From contig DASZOV010000124.1 of assembly GCA_035550595.1 (NCBI GenBank), positions 1 to 64,000 of the forward strand: a DNA stretch of 64,000 bases, read 5' to 3'. Source of the stretch: CALFMR01 sp035550595. GTDB taxonomy: Bacteria; Acidobacteriota; Vicinamibacteria; Vicinamibacterales; SCN-69-37. Below the pieces are notes generated by a model. That model was not told where the DNA came from and ran no database searches. It was given only the letters and a program-made list of their open reading frames with translations. The position numbers and the translations under genes were made by a program. Of the stretch, positions 32,717-40,873 are shown in pieces; position 1 is the first letter of the stretch; the number at the start of each line of letters is the position of its first letter.

Positions 32717-34581
32717 GCCACTCGCTCCGGCTCTGGCCACAGCCAGGCCGCCACCGCCCAGAGACTCAGGAGGACGCCCGCCAGAGCCAGCCATAGCAAT
32801 TCGAACAGCATCGCGGCCGACACGAGCGTGAGCGCCAGCGCGAGGAACAGCGGCGTCGACGTGTCTTCGGGCATCTTGGCCACGCCCACGACTTCCGCGG
32901 TCAGCGGCGAGGTCGAGAGCGTGCCGCGGACGTGATCGAGTCGACGCTCGTCGAAGGGATCTTCGCGTTCATCCCAGTCGTCCCAGAGGGGATGGCGGCT
33001 CGCGACGAGCGGAATGCGATCGGTGCCGTAGACGGGCGGCGGCGACGGCATGTCCCATTCGAGCGTGTCGGCGCGCCACGGATTTGCGTCCGATCGCTCG
33101 CCGTATCGGTGAACCATCACGACGTTCCACCACGTCAATAGCAGACCGGCCGCCATGACGTAGGCGCCGACCGTCTCGGTCAGGTTGAGCCCGGTCCATC
33201 CGAGACCGGCGCCGTACGTCCACACGCGGCGCGGCATGCCGAACAGCCCGTTGAAGTGCATCGGAAAGAACGTGACGTTGAATCCGATGAACACGAGCCA
33301 GAAACTCCACAGCCCGATCCGTTCGTTCAGGCGCCAGCCGGTGATCTTCGGCATCCAGTAGTACAAAGCGGCCAGCACGGGAAAGAGATTCGCGCCGATG
33401 AGCACGTAGTGCAGGTGCGCGACGACGAAGTACGTGTCGTGAACCTGCCAGTCGAACGGGACGACGGCCGTCACGATCCCGCTGAGTCCGCCGATGACGA
33501 AGATGGCGAGAAAGCCCAATGCGAACCACAGCGACGTGGTGCGCACCGGCCGCCCGTGCCACAGCGTCGCAATCCAGGCGAAGACCTGGATGGCGCTGAA
33601 GACGGAGATCGTCATCGACGCGGCGCTGAAGACGCTCATCGCCATCTCGGTCATGCCGATGGCGAACATGTGATGGACCCACACGCCGAACCCGACGAGG
33701 CCTGTGAGCACGGTCGCGAGCGCGACGTAGGTGTAGCCGACGATCGGCCGTCGCGCGAAGACCGGCAGGAGCATCGAGACCATGCCCGTTGCCGGCAGGA
33801 AGATGATGTAGACCCAGGGATGTCCGAAGAACCAGAACAACTGCTGCCACAAGATCACGCTGCCGCCGCGTGACGTGTCGAAGAAGTGCGTGCCCCAGCG
33901 GCGATCCGCCTCGAGCATCAGGCACGCGGCCGTCAGGCCCGGTAGCGCGAACAGGACGGACACCGACACCGTCAAGGTGCTGTACATGACGAGCGGCATG
34001 CGCGTAATCGTCATGCCCGGCGCGCGGAGCTGCAGGATCGTCACGATGAAGTTCACCGCGCCCACCGTTGTCGATACCGTGAGCAGGAGCAGCGCGATGG
34101 CGTAGAAGTCCATGTTCAGGCCCGGCGAGTACACCTGATTCGTATAGGGCACGTAGGCGAACCAGCCGCCGTTCGGCGCCTGGCCGAGCCATGGACTGAC
34201 GTAGAGAAAGGCGCCGGAGAACAGAAACGTCCAGTAGCTGAAAGCGTTCAGTCGCGGGAACGCCATGTCACGCGATCCGGCCAGCAGCGGAATGAGGTAG
34301 TTGCCGAAGCCCGAGAGAATCGGCGACGCGTACCAGAAGATCATCGTGATGCCGTGCAGGCTGAAGATCTGATCGTAGGCCTCCGGCGTCAGCACATGTC
34401 CGTTCGGCAGCGCGAGTTGCGTGCGGATGATGAGCGCTTCGACACCGCCGATGAAGAGGAAGATGGCGGCGGTGACGATGTAGCGGCGGCCGATATCTTT
34501 GTGGTCGACGGTCGCGAGCCAGCCGCGCCAGGTATGAGGCCGCTCCCAAAGCGACATGAGACGAGCTTCGACGTTAGTCAC
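32713..34581 (-). CDS. coxA: heme-copper oxidase subunit I with unusual D/K-channel residues
   Basis: 622 aa from a GTG at 34581 (TNVEARLMSLWERPHTWRGW); ATG at 34557 is an alternative. The core has about twelve helices plus two extra C-terminal ones. The heme ligand is in LHGITMIFW. CuB ligands are His254 (GHPWVY, with Tyr258 for the His-Tyr cross-link) and His303/304 (VHHMF). HLHYVLIGANLF carries the later heme histidines. D-channel entry Asp105 is kept (RDMAFPRLN). The conserved Glu of GHPEVY is Trp256, and the K-channel Lys is Gln332 (SAIQVFAW). Spacing from Trp256 to Gln332 equals that of Glu286 to Lys362 in the Rhodobacter enzyme. So it lacks the standard proton-channel residues although the metal ligands are intact. 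Confidence 0.93.
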   Translation of the reverse strand: MTNVEARLMSLWERPHTWRGWLATVDHKDIGRRYIVTAAIFLFIGGVEALIIRTQLALPNGHVLTPEAYDQIFSLHGITMIFWYASPILSGFGNYLIPLLAGSRDMAFPRLNAFSYWTFLFSGAFLYVSPWLGQAPNGGWFAYVPYTNQVYSPGLNMDFYAIALLLLTVSTTVGAVNFIVTILQLRAPGMTITRMPLVMYSTLTVSVSVLFALPGLTAACLMLEADRRWGTHFFDTSRGGSVILWQQLFWFFGHPWVYIIFLPATGMVSMLLPVFARRPIVGYTYVALATVLTGLVGFGVWVHHMFAIGMTEMAMSVFSAASMTISVFSAIQVFAWIATLWHGRPVRTTSLWFALGFLAIFVIGGLSGIVTAVVPFDWQVHDTYFVVAHLHYVLIGANLFPVLAALYYWMPKITGWRLNERIGLWSFWLVFIGFNVTFFPMHFNGLFGMPRRVWTYGAGLGWTGLNLTETVGAYVMAAGLLLTWWNVVMVHRYGERSDANPWRADTLEWDMPSPPPVYGTDRIPLVASRHPLWDDWDEREDPFDERRLDHVRGTLSTSPLTAEVVGVAKMPEDTSTPLFLALALTLVSAAMLFELLWLALAGVLLSLWAVAAWLWPEPERVA

Positions 34582-34749
34582 ACATGGCAGGCCGGCATCC
34601 GGAGAATCGTGCAATTGGAATACCAGCACAGCATCCGGCGGACCGCCGCGCGTGCGATCGACGCCGGCGATGAGGTGCTGAGACTGAGCACGGCGCCGCC
34701 CAACCGCAGCACTCACCCGTGGGCACGGGCGAAGCGCTGATCTGAACGC

Positions 34750-34755
34750 TATAAT
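34750..34755 (+). promoter_or_regulatory. -10-like TATAAT overlapping an upstream ATG of the sensor kinase
   Basis: A perfect TATAAT overlaps the ATG at 34754. No good -35 was found. If it is a real -10, transcription starts after that ATG, which supports translation from the ATG at 34793. Confidence 0.35.
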
Positions 34756-34792
34756 GACGACGCGTTCCCCCGAGTCGCTCTGCTGTCACGCC

Positions 34793-36334
34793 ATGCCGCT
34801 CAAGGCCGCGCCACTCCTCGCGGCGATCGTCGAGTCGTCCGACGATGCCATCGTGACCAAGGATCTGAACGGCACGACCACGAGCTGGAACGCGGCCGCG
34901 ACGCGGCTGTTCGGCTACACCGCTCCGGAGATCATCGGCCGCGACATCCGCGTCATCATTCCGCACGAACGGCTCGACGAAGAGGAGTTCGTCCTCGGCC
35001 GCGTGCGCAACGGGCTCAGCGTCAATCATTTCGAAACGGTGCGTCTTCGCAAGGACGGGACGTCGATCGACGTCTCGATCACGGTCTCGCCGGTTCGCGA
35101 TCGCCGCGGCCGGATCATCGGCGTCTCGAAGATCGCCCGCGACATCAGCGGCCTCAAGCGCGCGCTCGAGGACGCGCGCCGCGCCAATCAGCTCAAGGAC
35201 GAGTTCCTCGCCATCCTCTCGCACGAGTTGCGCACGCCGTTGAACGCCATCATGGGGTGGGCGGGCTTGCTCGCGACGTCCGCCCCGGACGCGATGACGC
35301 GCCGCGCGGCCAGCATCATCCAGCGCAACACGCACGCGCAGGCCCGGCTCGTCGACGACCTGCTCGACGTCTCGCGCATCGTGTCCGGCACGCTGGTGCT
35401 CGCGCGTGAGCCGGCGGATCTCCGCGATCTGGCCTCCGCCGCCATCGAAGACATGCGCCCGCTCGCCGCGGCCAAATCCGTCGAGCTACGGCTGGTCGGT
35501 GACACTGATGGCCAACCGGCAACGGTCTGCGGAGATGCCGCGCGGCTGCAGCAGATCATCTGGAACCTGCTCTCGAACGCGGTCAAGTTCACGCCGCCGC
35601 GCGGGCACGTGGTCGTGACGATCCGGCGCGACGCGGAGACGGTCGAACTCATGGTGGCCGACAGCGGTCAAGGCATTGCGCCAGCGTTCCTGCCGCACGT
35701 CTTCGATCGGTTCCGCCAAGGCGATGCCTCGACGACGCGTGAGCACGATGGCCTCGGGTTGGGCCTCAACATCGCCGCCGAGCTCACGGCCGCGCACGGA
35801 GGCACGATTGCGGTCGACAGCGAGGGCATCGACCGCGGTGCGACGTTCACCGTCCGGCTGCCCGCGGCGCCCGCACTCGCGCAGCCGGCGGCCGCCGCCG
35901 ATCCAGCAGCGGCGTGCGACGCCCGACTCGACGGCATGCGCGTGCTCGTCGTCGACGACGAGCCGGACGCGGCGAGCGCCCTGGCACTGGCGCTCGAACG
36001 TCGCGGCGCCGAGGTGACGACGTGTACGAGTGCGGCCGATGCCCTTGCGGCGATCGAGACCGACAAGGTCGACGTGCTCCTGGCTGATATCGGCATGCCG
36101 CGGATGGACGGCTACGAGCTGATGCAGCGCATCCGGTCATCCCTGCCGCGCCAACGCTGGCCGATCGCCGCGATTGCCGTGACGGCCTACGCGGGTGCCA
36201 CGGTACGCGCGCGCGTCTTCGAGGCAGGCTTCGACGCGCACGTCCAGAAACCCACGCTGCCCGAGCGCGTCATCGCCGTGGTCGCGCAGACTCTGGCGAC
36301 GCGCACGAGTGCCCATGAGCGGAGCGCGCCATGA
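34793..36334 (+). CDS. PAS-sensor hybrid histidine kinase with C-terminal receiver domain
   Basis: 513 aa, soluble. A PAS domain (about 8-115; TSWNAAATRLFGYTAPEIIGRDIRVIIP) ends in a PAC segment (VRLRKDGTSIDVSITVSPVRD). The HisKA dimerisation box has His144 (ILSHELRTPLNAIMGW). The ATPase shows the N box (QIIWNLLSNAVKF) and G boxes (VADSGQGIAP, GLGLNIAAELTAAHGG). A receiver domain follows (VLVVDDEPDA) with phospho-acceptor Asp432 (LLADIGMP) and Lys486 (VQKP). Start 34793 is preferred because a TATAAT covers the ATG at 34754. It overlaps the next gene by four bases. Divergent from the oxidase cluster, which may be its target. No output domain is present, so a phosphotransfer partner is needed. 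Confidence 0.9.
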   Translation: MPLKAAPLLAAIVESSDDAIVTKDLNGTTTSWNAAATRLFGYTAPEIIGRDIRVIIPHERLDEEEFVLGRVRNGLSVNHFETVRLRKDGTSIDVSITVSPVRDRRGRIIGVSKIARDISGLKRALEDARRANQLKDEFLAILSHELRTPLNAIMGWAGLLATSAPDAMTRRAASIIQRNTHAQARLVDDLLDVSRIVSGTLVLAREPADLRDLASAAIEDMRPLAAAKSVELRLVGDTDGQPATVCGDAARLQQIIWNLLSNAVKFTPPRGHVVVTIRRDAETVELMVADSGQGIAPAFLPHVFDRFRQGDASTTREHDGLGLGLNIAAELTAAHGGTIAVDSEGIDRGATFTVRLPAAPALAQPAAAADPAAACDARLDGMRVLVVDDEPDAASALALALERRGAEVTTCTSAADALAAIETDKVDVLLADIGMPRMDGYELMQRIRSSLPRQRWPIAAIAVTAYAGATVRARVFEAGFDAHVQKPTLPERVIAVVAQTLATRTSAHERSAP

Positions 36335-36783
36335 CACGAGCTCATCGCCAGGCCCGGCATACGTTCTTCGCGGCGCATGGCCTGACGATCGTCGTCGCCG
36401 CACTCGTCGGCGCGTGGATCGCCCTGTATGCCGCGAGCGACGACCAGACGCACGCCGGTGCGTTCTTCGGCAACTGCATCGGCGACTGGCTCGGCGTGCT
36501 CGCCATCGTCGTCGTTACGAAATACTTTCGCGAGGCGCACACGCCCGAAAGCCGTCCGGCGTCGCCGGGCGCCGGCGGTCCACTCTGGCGTGCGCTGCGC
36601 GCGCATTCGCTGACGATCGTGCTCGTCGCCACCTGGATGGTCTGGATCGCGCTTTACACTCGCGCGTCCCCGACCAGTCGATCGGGACAGGTCTACGCCA
36701 ACATCACGTCGGAATGGGGCCAGCTCGTCGGTCTGGTCGTGCTGACGAAGTACTTCCGTGAGCGCGGTTCGAAAGACGACTGA
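36331..36783 (+). CDS. internally duplicated four-helix membrane protein
   Basis: 150 aa of unknown function. Two similar halves, each of two transmembrane helices: HGLTIVVAALVGAWIALYA to LGVLAIVVVTKYFREA (about 16-70), and HSLTIVLVATWMVWIALYT to LVGLVVLTKYFRER (about 92-147). Identical or near-identical elements are H-x-LTIV, W-IALY and TKYFRE. The loop between paired helices carries GAFFGNCIGDW or GQVYANITSEW. It overlaps the sensor kinase stop by four bases (ATGA), suggesting a membrane partner of that soluble kinase. I recognise no family. Confidence 0.75.
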   Translation: MTRAHRQARHTFFAAHGLTIVVAALVGAWIALYAASDDQTHAGAFFGNCIGDWLGVLAIVVVTKYFREAHTPESRPASPGAGGPLWRALRAHSLTIVLVATWMVWIALYTRASPTSRSGQVYANITSEWGQLVGLVVLTKYFRERGSKDD

Positions 36784-36795
36784 CCCCGACCGCGC

Positions 36796-37371
36796 CTAGG
36801 TGCCGAGCTTCCGCGCCAGGGCTTGCGCGCGCGAAAGGTGATCCTGGAGCGTCGGCAGCGTCCGGCTGGCGAAATCTTTGACCTGGCCGTCTGCGCCTTT
36901 CGACGCCGTCGTGAACGCGGCGATCGCCTTTTCGTGATCGCGCACCATCTGCTGGATGTACGCGCGATCAAACGCCTGTCCCGACAAGCCCTCGAGCTGC
37001 CGCTCGACATCCTGCTGCGCCGGCGACGGGTCCGACACCGTGACGTTCATCTGCCGTGCGATGGTTTCGAGCTCGGCGTTCGCCTTCTCGTGGTCCCGGT
37101 GAAGCCGGTCGGCGTACGCCTTGACCTCCGGACTCTGCGCTTTGGTCGCCGCCAGTTCCGCGAGCGCGACTTCCGCCCGCCCATCCTGGCCCGCGACGCG
37201 AAGAAATCCACGGCTGTCGGGCGAGGCCTGCGACGCGTTCTCCTGCGGATTCCCGCCGTTCGCGTCGGTCGCTGACGGTGACGGTGACGTGTTCGTCTGT
37301 GCGGCGGCCGGTCCGGCCAATGCGAGCGCGATGGCCACAGCACCGACGCTTGCGAGCATGTGCTTCCTCAT
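36796..37371 (-). CDS. DUF4142 secreted protein
   Basis: 191 aa from the ATG at 37371, with AAGGAG nine to ten bases upstream. Signal peptide (KHMLASVGAVAIALALAGPAAAQ), an Asn/Ser/Pro linker, then the DUF4142 ferritin-like helical domain: FLRVAGQDGRAEVALAELAATKAQSPEVKAYADRLHRDHEKANAELETIARQMNV and AYIQQMVRDHEKAIAAFTTAS, LPTLQDHLSRAQALA. DHEKANAEL and DHEKAIAAF repeat, as in the family. Periplasmic; function unknown, sometimes linked to stress. It converges with the four-helix protein gene. Confidence 0.88.
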   Translation of the reverse strand: MRKHMLASVGAVAIALALAGPAAAQTNTSPSPSATDANGGNPQENASQASPDSRGFLRVAGQDGRAEVALAELAATKAQSPEVKAYADRLHRDHEKANAELETIARQMNVTVSDPSPAQQDVERQLEGLSGQAFDRAYIQQMVRDHEKAIAAFTTASKGADGQVKDFASRTLPTLQDHLSRAQALARKLGT

Positions 37372-37449
37372 GATGGGGATCTCCTTGGACTCTTGCTGGA
37401 GAATGCCCCCAAGGGTGCAATGCCAGTGCCACGCGCGCGTCACGCGGTA

Positions 37450-38568
37450 CTATCCGCCGCCGTCTGCGTGGCCGCCCGCCGCACCGTCTCCGGCCGCGCG
37501 GCCGCTCTCGAGACGCGCCTTGGTCTGTTCGAGCGACTTCTCGAGTCCGTTGCGGGCGCGGCGCTGGATGATCGGTCGCACGAGCGGGCTGAAGAAGCCG
37601 TCGAGCCGATCGATTCGCGCGCGGTTCGCATAGAGCCAATAGAACGCCGTCGGCGTCGCGTCCTGGACGAGCGCGTTGACCGCGAACTGCCCGTGCAGAT
37701 AGTGACTCGCGTAGATCTGCGTCGTCGTGATGATGACCACGCGCGCGTCCGCGGTCCGATGGACGCTGACGTGGTTCAAGCCCACGACCGGCTTGAAGCC
37801 GAACGCCTCCTTCGACCAGTAGTAGAAGTCCGTCGTGCCGGCCGGCGGCCCAGATGGAAAGTGCCGGATGTAGTCGGCGAAGACGGGCGTGCGGTCCAGC
37901 AGCGACGGACGCGCGTCGACGAGGGCCGCGATCGCCTCGGCCAGCGGCATCGGCGTGTCGTCGTCGGCATAGGGCGGCACGGCGGCCAGGCCGGCGTGGC
38001 GGTGCGCGCGCACGCGGTCGAGCAGGATCCGCTTGTACACCGCTGCCGCTCGATCGGCGGCGTCGGCCGCACGCCAGTCGACGTCGCGCGCGAAATGCTC
38101 GATTTCCGACGCGGCGAGTTGCACGTCGCACGACCCGACGCGACAACGGCGCAGCGCGTCGAGGTCCTCGCGCTCGATCGTCAGGCCGTCGAGATCCTCG
38201 ATCCGCGGCTCATCGCTGAAGCGCGCAATCTGCAGGACGAATTGGCTGCGGCGGAACCCCTGCAGCGTCTGGAACTGCTCGACGAACCCGGGCATCGACG
38301 CGCCATCGATCCGGATGCCGCCGACCGTCGCCATCTCGCGCTTGGCGTCCGAGGGCAGCGTCTTGACGACCGCACGTCCGCGATCGAGATCGTTGAGGTC
38401 ATCGTCGGAAAAGTGGAGCGCGCTCTGGACCAGCGCGTGGAGATCGGTATCGGGCGCCGCGGCGTTGACGACCGTGAACATCGCCGCACCCGACAGCGCG
38501 AGCGCCGCGCCGCCGATCACCGCGACGCGGATGCGGCTTTGTCTGGACGAACGGACCGATCGCGCCAC
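37450..38568 (-). CDS. secreted hypothetical protein of acidobacterial type
   Basis: 372 aa. N-terminal hydrophobic segment (about 13-37; VAVIGGAALALSGAAMFTVVNA) as signal peptide or anchor. The mature part is mixed alpha/beta: DLHALVQSALHFSDDDLNDLDRGRAVVKTLPSD, DIRHF-like DYIRHFPSGPPAGTTDFYYWSKEAFGFKPVVGLNHVSVHR, TQIYASHYLHGQFAVNALVQD and ARNGLEKSLEQTKARLES. Three Cys residues (CRVGSC and one other) might form a disulfide. It ends in a Gly-rich tail. I recognise the general pattern but no function. 22 bp downstream of the pabBC gene, so possibly co-transcribed. Confidence 0.75.
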   Translation of the reverse strand: MARSVRSSRQSRIRVAVIGGAALALSGAAMFTVVNAAAPDTDLHALVQSALHFSDDDLNDLDRGRAVVKTLPSDAKREMATVGGIRIDGASMPGFVEQFQTLQGFRRSQFVLQIARFSDEPRIEDLDGLTIEREDLDALRRCRVGSCDVQLAASEIEHFARDVDWRAADAADRAAAVYKRILLDRVRAHRHAGLAAVPPYADDDTPMPLAEAIAALVDARPSLLDRTPVFADYIRHFPSGPPAGTTDFYYWSKEAFGFKPVVGLNHVSVHRTADARVVIITTTQIYASHYLHGQFAVNALVQDATPTAFYWLYANRARIDRLDGFFSPLVRPIIQRRARNGLEKSLEQTKARLESGRAAGDGAAGGHADGGG

Positions 38569-38589
38569 GACGCCTCCGTTGTCCTCACT

Positions 38590-40410
38590 CTATCGCCTTC
38601 GTCTGTCTCCCGCGTGACGCCGGGTATCGGCGTCAAGGGCGACCTCGACCCACTCGCGCACGCTGTTGACGAGCCACATCCGTGACACGGACGCGAGGTC
38701 GTCCACCGTCAGCACGCGCTCCGAGATGGCGCCGGCCGACAGCAGCTCGTCGCGAAACGTCCCAGCGAGCAGGCCGCTCGCCACAGGCGGCGTCCAGCGC
38801 TGCCCGTCGAGCTCGACGACGAGATTGCCGATCGTGAACTCAGTGAGCTCGCGATCGTCGTTCCAGAGCAGTACGTCGAACGCGTCACGATATGCCGCAC
38901 GATGCCGCTCGTAGACGTCGCGATGCGAGGTCTTGTGGTACAGCCACGCGTCAGCTCGCGAGACGGGCGATCGCGCCAACGCGACGACGGCCACGCCGGC
39001 GATTGGCGGATCGAGCCGCCGGCTCTCGACGCACACCTCGCCCGACGGCGACAGCGCGACGCGAACACGACGGGCCTGGCCAACATGCATCGCCGCATGG
39101 GCGTCGAGCGCCGCGCGAACGCGCGCGGCATCGAACGGCCGGTCGAAATAGGCGGCCGACGAGCCGAGCCGCGCGAGATGGCGATCGAGGCGCGCGTAGA
39201 CGTCGCCTTCGAGCCGCAGCGTCTCGATGAGGTCGAAGTGCGGTCGCGGGACCAGGCCAGCGGCCTTGCTCCGCGCCTCCGCGTATTCACCCTCGGCCGT
39301 CGAGTCCCACGTAATCCCGCCGCCGATGCCGTATTCGGCGCAGCCGCGCTCCACGTCGACGACCATCGTGCGGATGGCGACGTTGAAAACCGCATCGCCG
39401 CTCGGCGCCGCGTAGCCGATGGCGCCGCAGTAGATCCCGCGTGGCGACGACTCGAGGTCCGCGATGAGCCGCATGCTGCTCGTCTTGGGCGCGCCGGTGA
39501 TCGAGCCGGCGGGAAACAGCGCGGCGAAGATGTCGGTGAGCGACCTCCTCGCCTCGAGCCGGCCTTCGACGGTCGACACCATCTGGAACACGGAGGGATG
39601 GCGCTCGACGTCGAAGAGCGACGTGGCGCGAACCGAGCCGATCTCGGCCACACGGCTGACGTCGTTGCGCGCGAGGTCGACGATCATGACGTTCTCAGCG
39701 CGGTCCTTGGCCGAGGCCACGAGCTCAGCGGCAGCCGCACCGTCAGCCGCCGGCGTCAGACCGCGACGCGCGGTGCCCTTCATCGGCTGCGTCACGAGGC
39801 GATCGCCCGTGCGGCGAAAGAACAACTCGGGCGAGAACGACAGGACTCGACACGGCCCCAGATCGAGATCGGCCGCGTAGGGTGCGCGCTGATCGTGCGC
39901 GAGTCGGTAATAGCGCGTCGCGAGCGTGGCCGCGTCAACGGGCGCGCGCAGTCGAAACGTGTAGTTGGCCTGATAACTGTCGCCGCACGCGATCGCCTCT
40001 TTCACCGCCGCCACGGCCTCGGCATGTTCGGCAGGCGTGACGTCGGGCGTCCACGACAGATCCTCGTCGAGGCACCGCGAACGCGCATTCACGTGCGAGG
40101 TCTCGCCCCCGCCGCAGCCGCCCGCGTGTGCGGCCAGCGTGCCGGCCGGCCGCGGCGCACCGAAGATGCCGAACCACAGGAACGGCACGCGTGACGCCGA
40201 ACGAGTCACGAGCGCGGCATCGAACCCCGGCGCGGCTTCGTAGGTGACGAAGCCGGCGGCATAGCAGCCAGCGTCGAGCGCCGCATCGACACGACGCATC
40301 GCCGGCAGAACGTCATCGACGTGACGCGCGACGATGACGTCCAACGGATCGACGAACAGGATGGGATGGGGCCGCCCGGCGGCGTCCTGGAAATCGAAGC
40401 GGAGGTGCAC
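38590..40410 (-). CDS. pabBC: aminodeoxychorismate synthase component I fused to 4-amino-4-deoxychorismate lyase (PabB-PabC)
   Basis: 606 aa bifunctional enzyme of folate synthesis making p-aminobenzoate. The PabB part (about 1-390) shows QPMKGTARRG, ENVMIVDLARNDVSRV, FPAGSITGAPKTSSM, PRGIYCGAIGY, FNVAIRT and GIGGGITWDSTAEGEY, the chorismate-binding motifs. The PabC part (about 400-600) is a fold-type IV PLP enzyme with FDLIETLRLEGDVY, the PLP lysine in YHKTSHRD, and LLWNDDRELTEFTIGNLVVEL. The glutamine amidotransferase PabA is not in the window. GTG start; a TATAAT lies a few bases upstream, so the mRNA may have almost no leader. It is divergent from the metE riboswitch. Confidence 0.92.
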   Translation of the reverse strand: MHLRFDFQDAAGRPHPILFVDPLDVIVARHVDDVLPAMRRVDAALDAGCYAAGFVTYEAAPGFDAALVTRSASRVPFLWFGIFGAPRPAGTLAAHAGGCGGGETSHVNARSRCLDEDLSWTPDVTPAEHAEAVAAVKEAIACGDSYQANYTFRLRAPVDAATLATRYYRLAHDQRAPYAADLDLGPCRVLSFSPELFFRRTGDRLVTQPMKGTARRGLTPAADGAAAAELVASAKDRAENVMIVDLARNDVSRVAEIGSVRATSLFDVERHPSVFQMVSTVEGRLEARRSLTDIFAALFPAGSITGAPKTSSMRLIADLESSPRGIYCGAIGYAAPSGDAVFNVAIRTMVVDVERGCAEYGIGGGITWDSTAEGEYAEARSKAAGLVPRPHFDLIETLRLEGDVYARLDRHLARLGSSAAYFDRPFDAARVRAALDAHAAMHVGQARRVRVALSPSGEVCVESRRLDPPIAGVAVVALARSPVSRADAWLYHKTSHRDVYERHRAAYRDAFDVLLWNDDRELTEFTIGNLVVELDGQRWTPPVASGLLAGTFRDELLSAGAISERVLTVDDLASVSRMWLVNSVREWVEVALDADTRRHAGDRRRR

Positions 40411-40438
40411 GCGCAGGGAGATTATAGAGGCGTCGCGG

Positions 40439-40468
40439 TTGACACGGCGTCAGGGCCACGGCCATAGT
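40439..40468 (+). promoter_or_regulatory. probable promoter of the metE riboswitch transcript
   Basis: TTGACA at 40439-40444 and CATAGT at 40463-40468, separated by 18 bp. Transcription would begin near 40475, right at the 5' end of the riboswitch. Confidence 0.5.
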
Positions 40469-40472
40469 GATG

Positions 40473-40665
40473 GCGCGCTGGTTTCCGGCACGGCCGGAAT
40501 GAAAAGGGAACCCGGTGAAACTCCGGGGCTGCCCCGCAGCGGTCAACGAGAACGAACGCCGCACGTGCACTGGTCGTCACGACCGGGAAGCGCGGCCAGT
40601 AGGCGCCGGATCGATCGGCACGCTCGTGAGCCCGAAGACCTGCCCGCGCCCGGTGTCGATCGACG
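40473..40665 (+). promoter_or_regulatory. cobalamin riboswitch upstream of metE
   Basis: Conserved cobalamin-aptamer boxes occur in order: GAAAAGGGAACCCGGTG and AAACTCCGGGGCTGCCCCGC (the second close to the B12-box region), AGCGGTCAACGAGAACGAAC, CACTGG, CGGGAAGCGCGGCCAGTAGG and GTGAGCCCGAAGACCTGCC. The order and spacing match the class I aptamer. In this position it would shut off metE when adenosyl- or methylcobalamin is plentiful. The aptamer ends are approximate. Confidence 0.92.
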
Positions 40666-40706
40666 CCGGTTTCGACCTGGAACGCCTCGTGGGAGGGCGG
40701 CTCCAC

Positions 40707-40742
40707 GACGCGACCCGTCGCGTCCGGATGCTTTCCTTTTTC
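40707..40742 (+). terminator. candidate terminator in the metE riboswitch expression platform
   Basis: GACGCGA, loop CCCG, TCGCGTC, then CGGATGC and CTTTCCTTTTT. It lies between aptamer and metE start, as expected if the riboswitch acts by transcription termination. Alternative antiterminator pairing was not worked out. Confidence 0.5.
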
Positions 40743-40873
40743 ACGAGGCCATACACGCCCGCGGGGGCGAGGTCGACTGACCGTGCGCGGCGTCGTACGC
40801 TGGATCCTCATGTCCGGCGTCGGTCGACCGAGCCGGCAGGCGCGCGCCTCCGCTCGTGAAGGAGCATCCGTTC

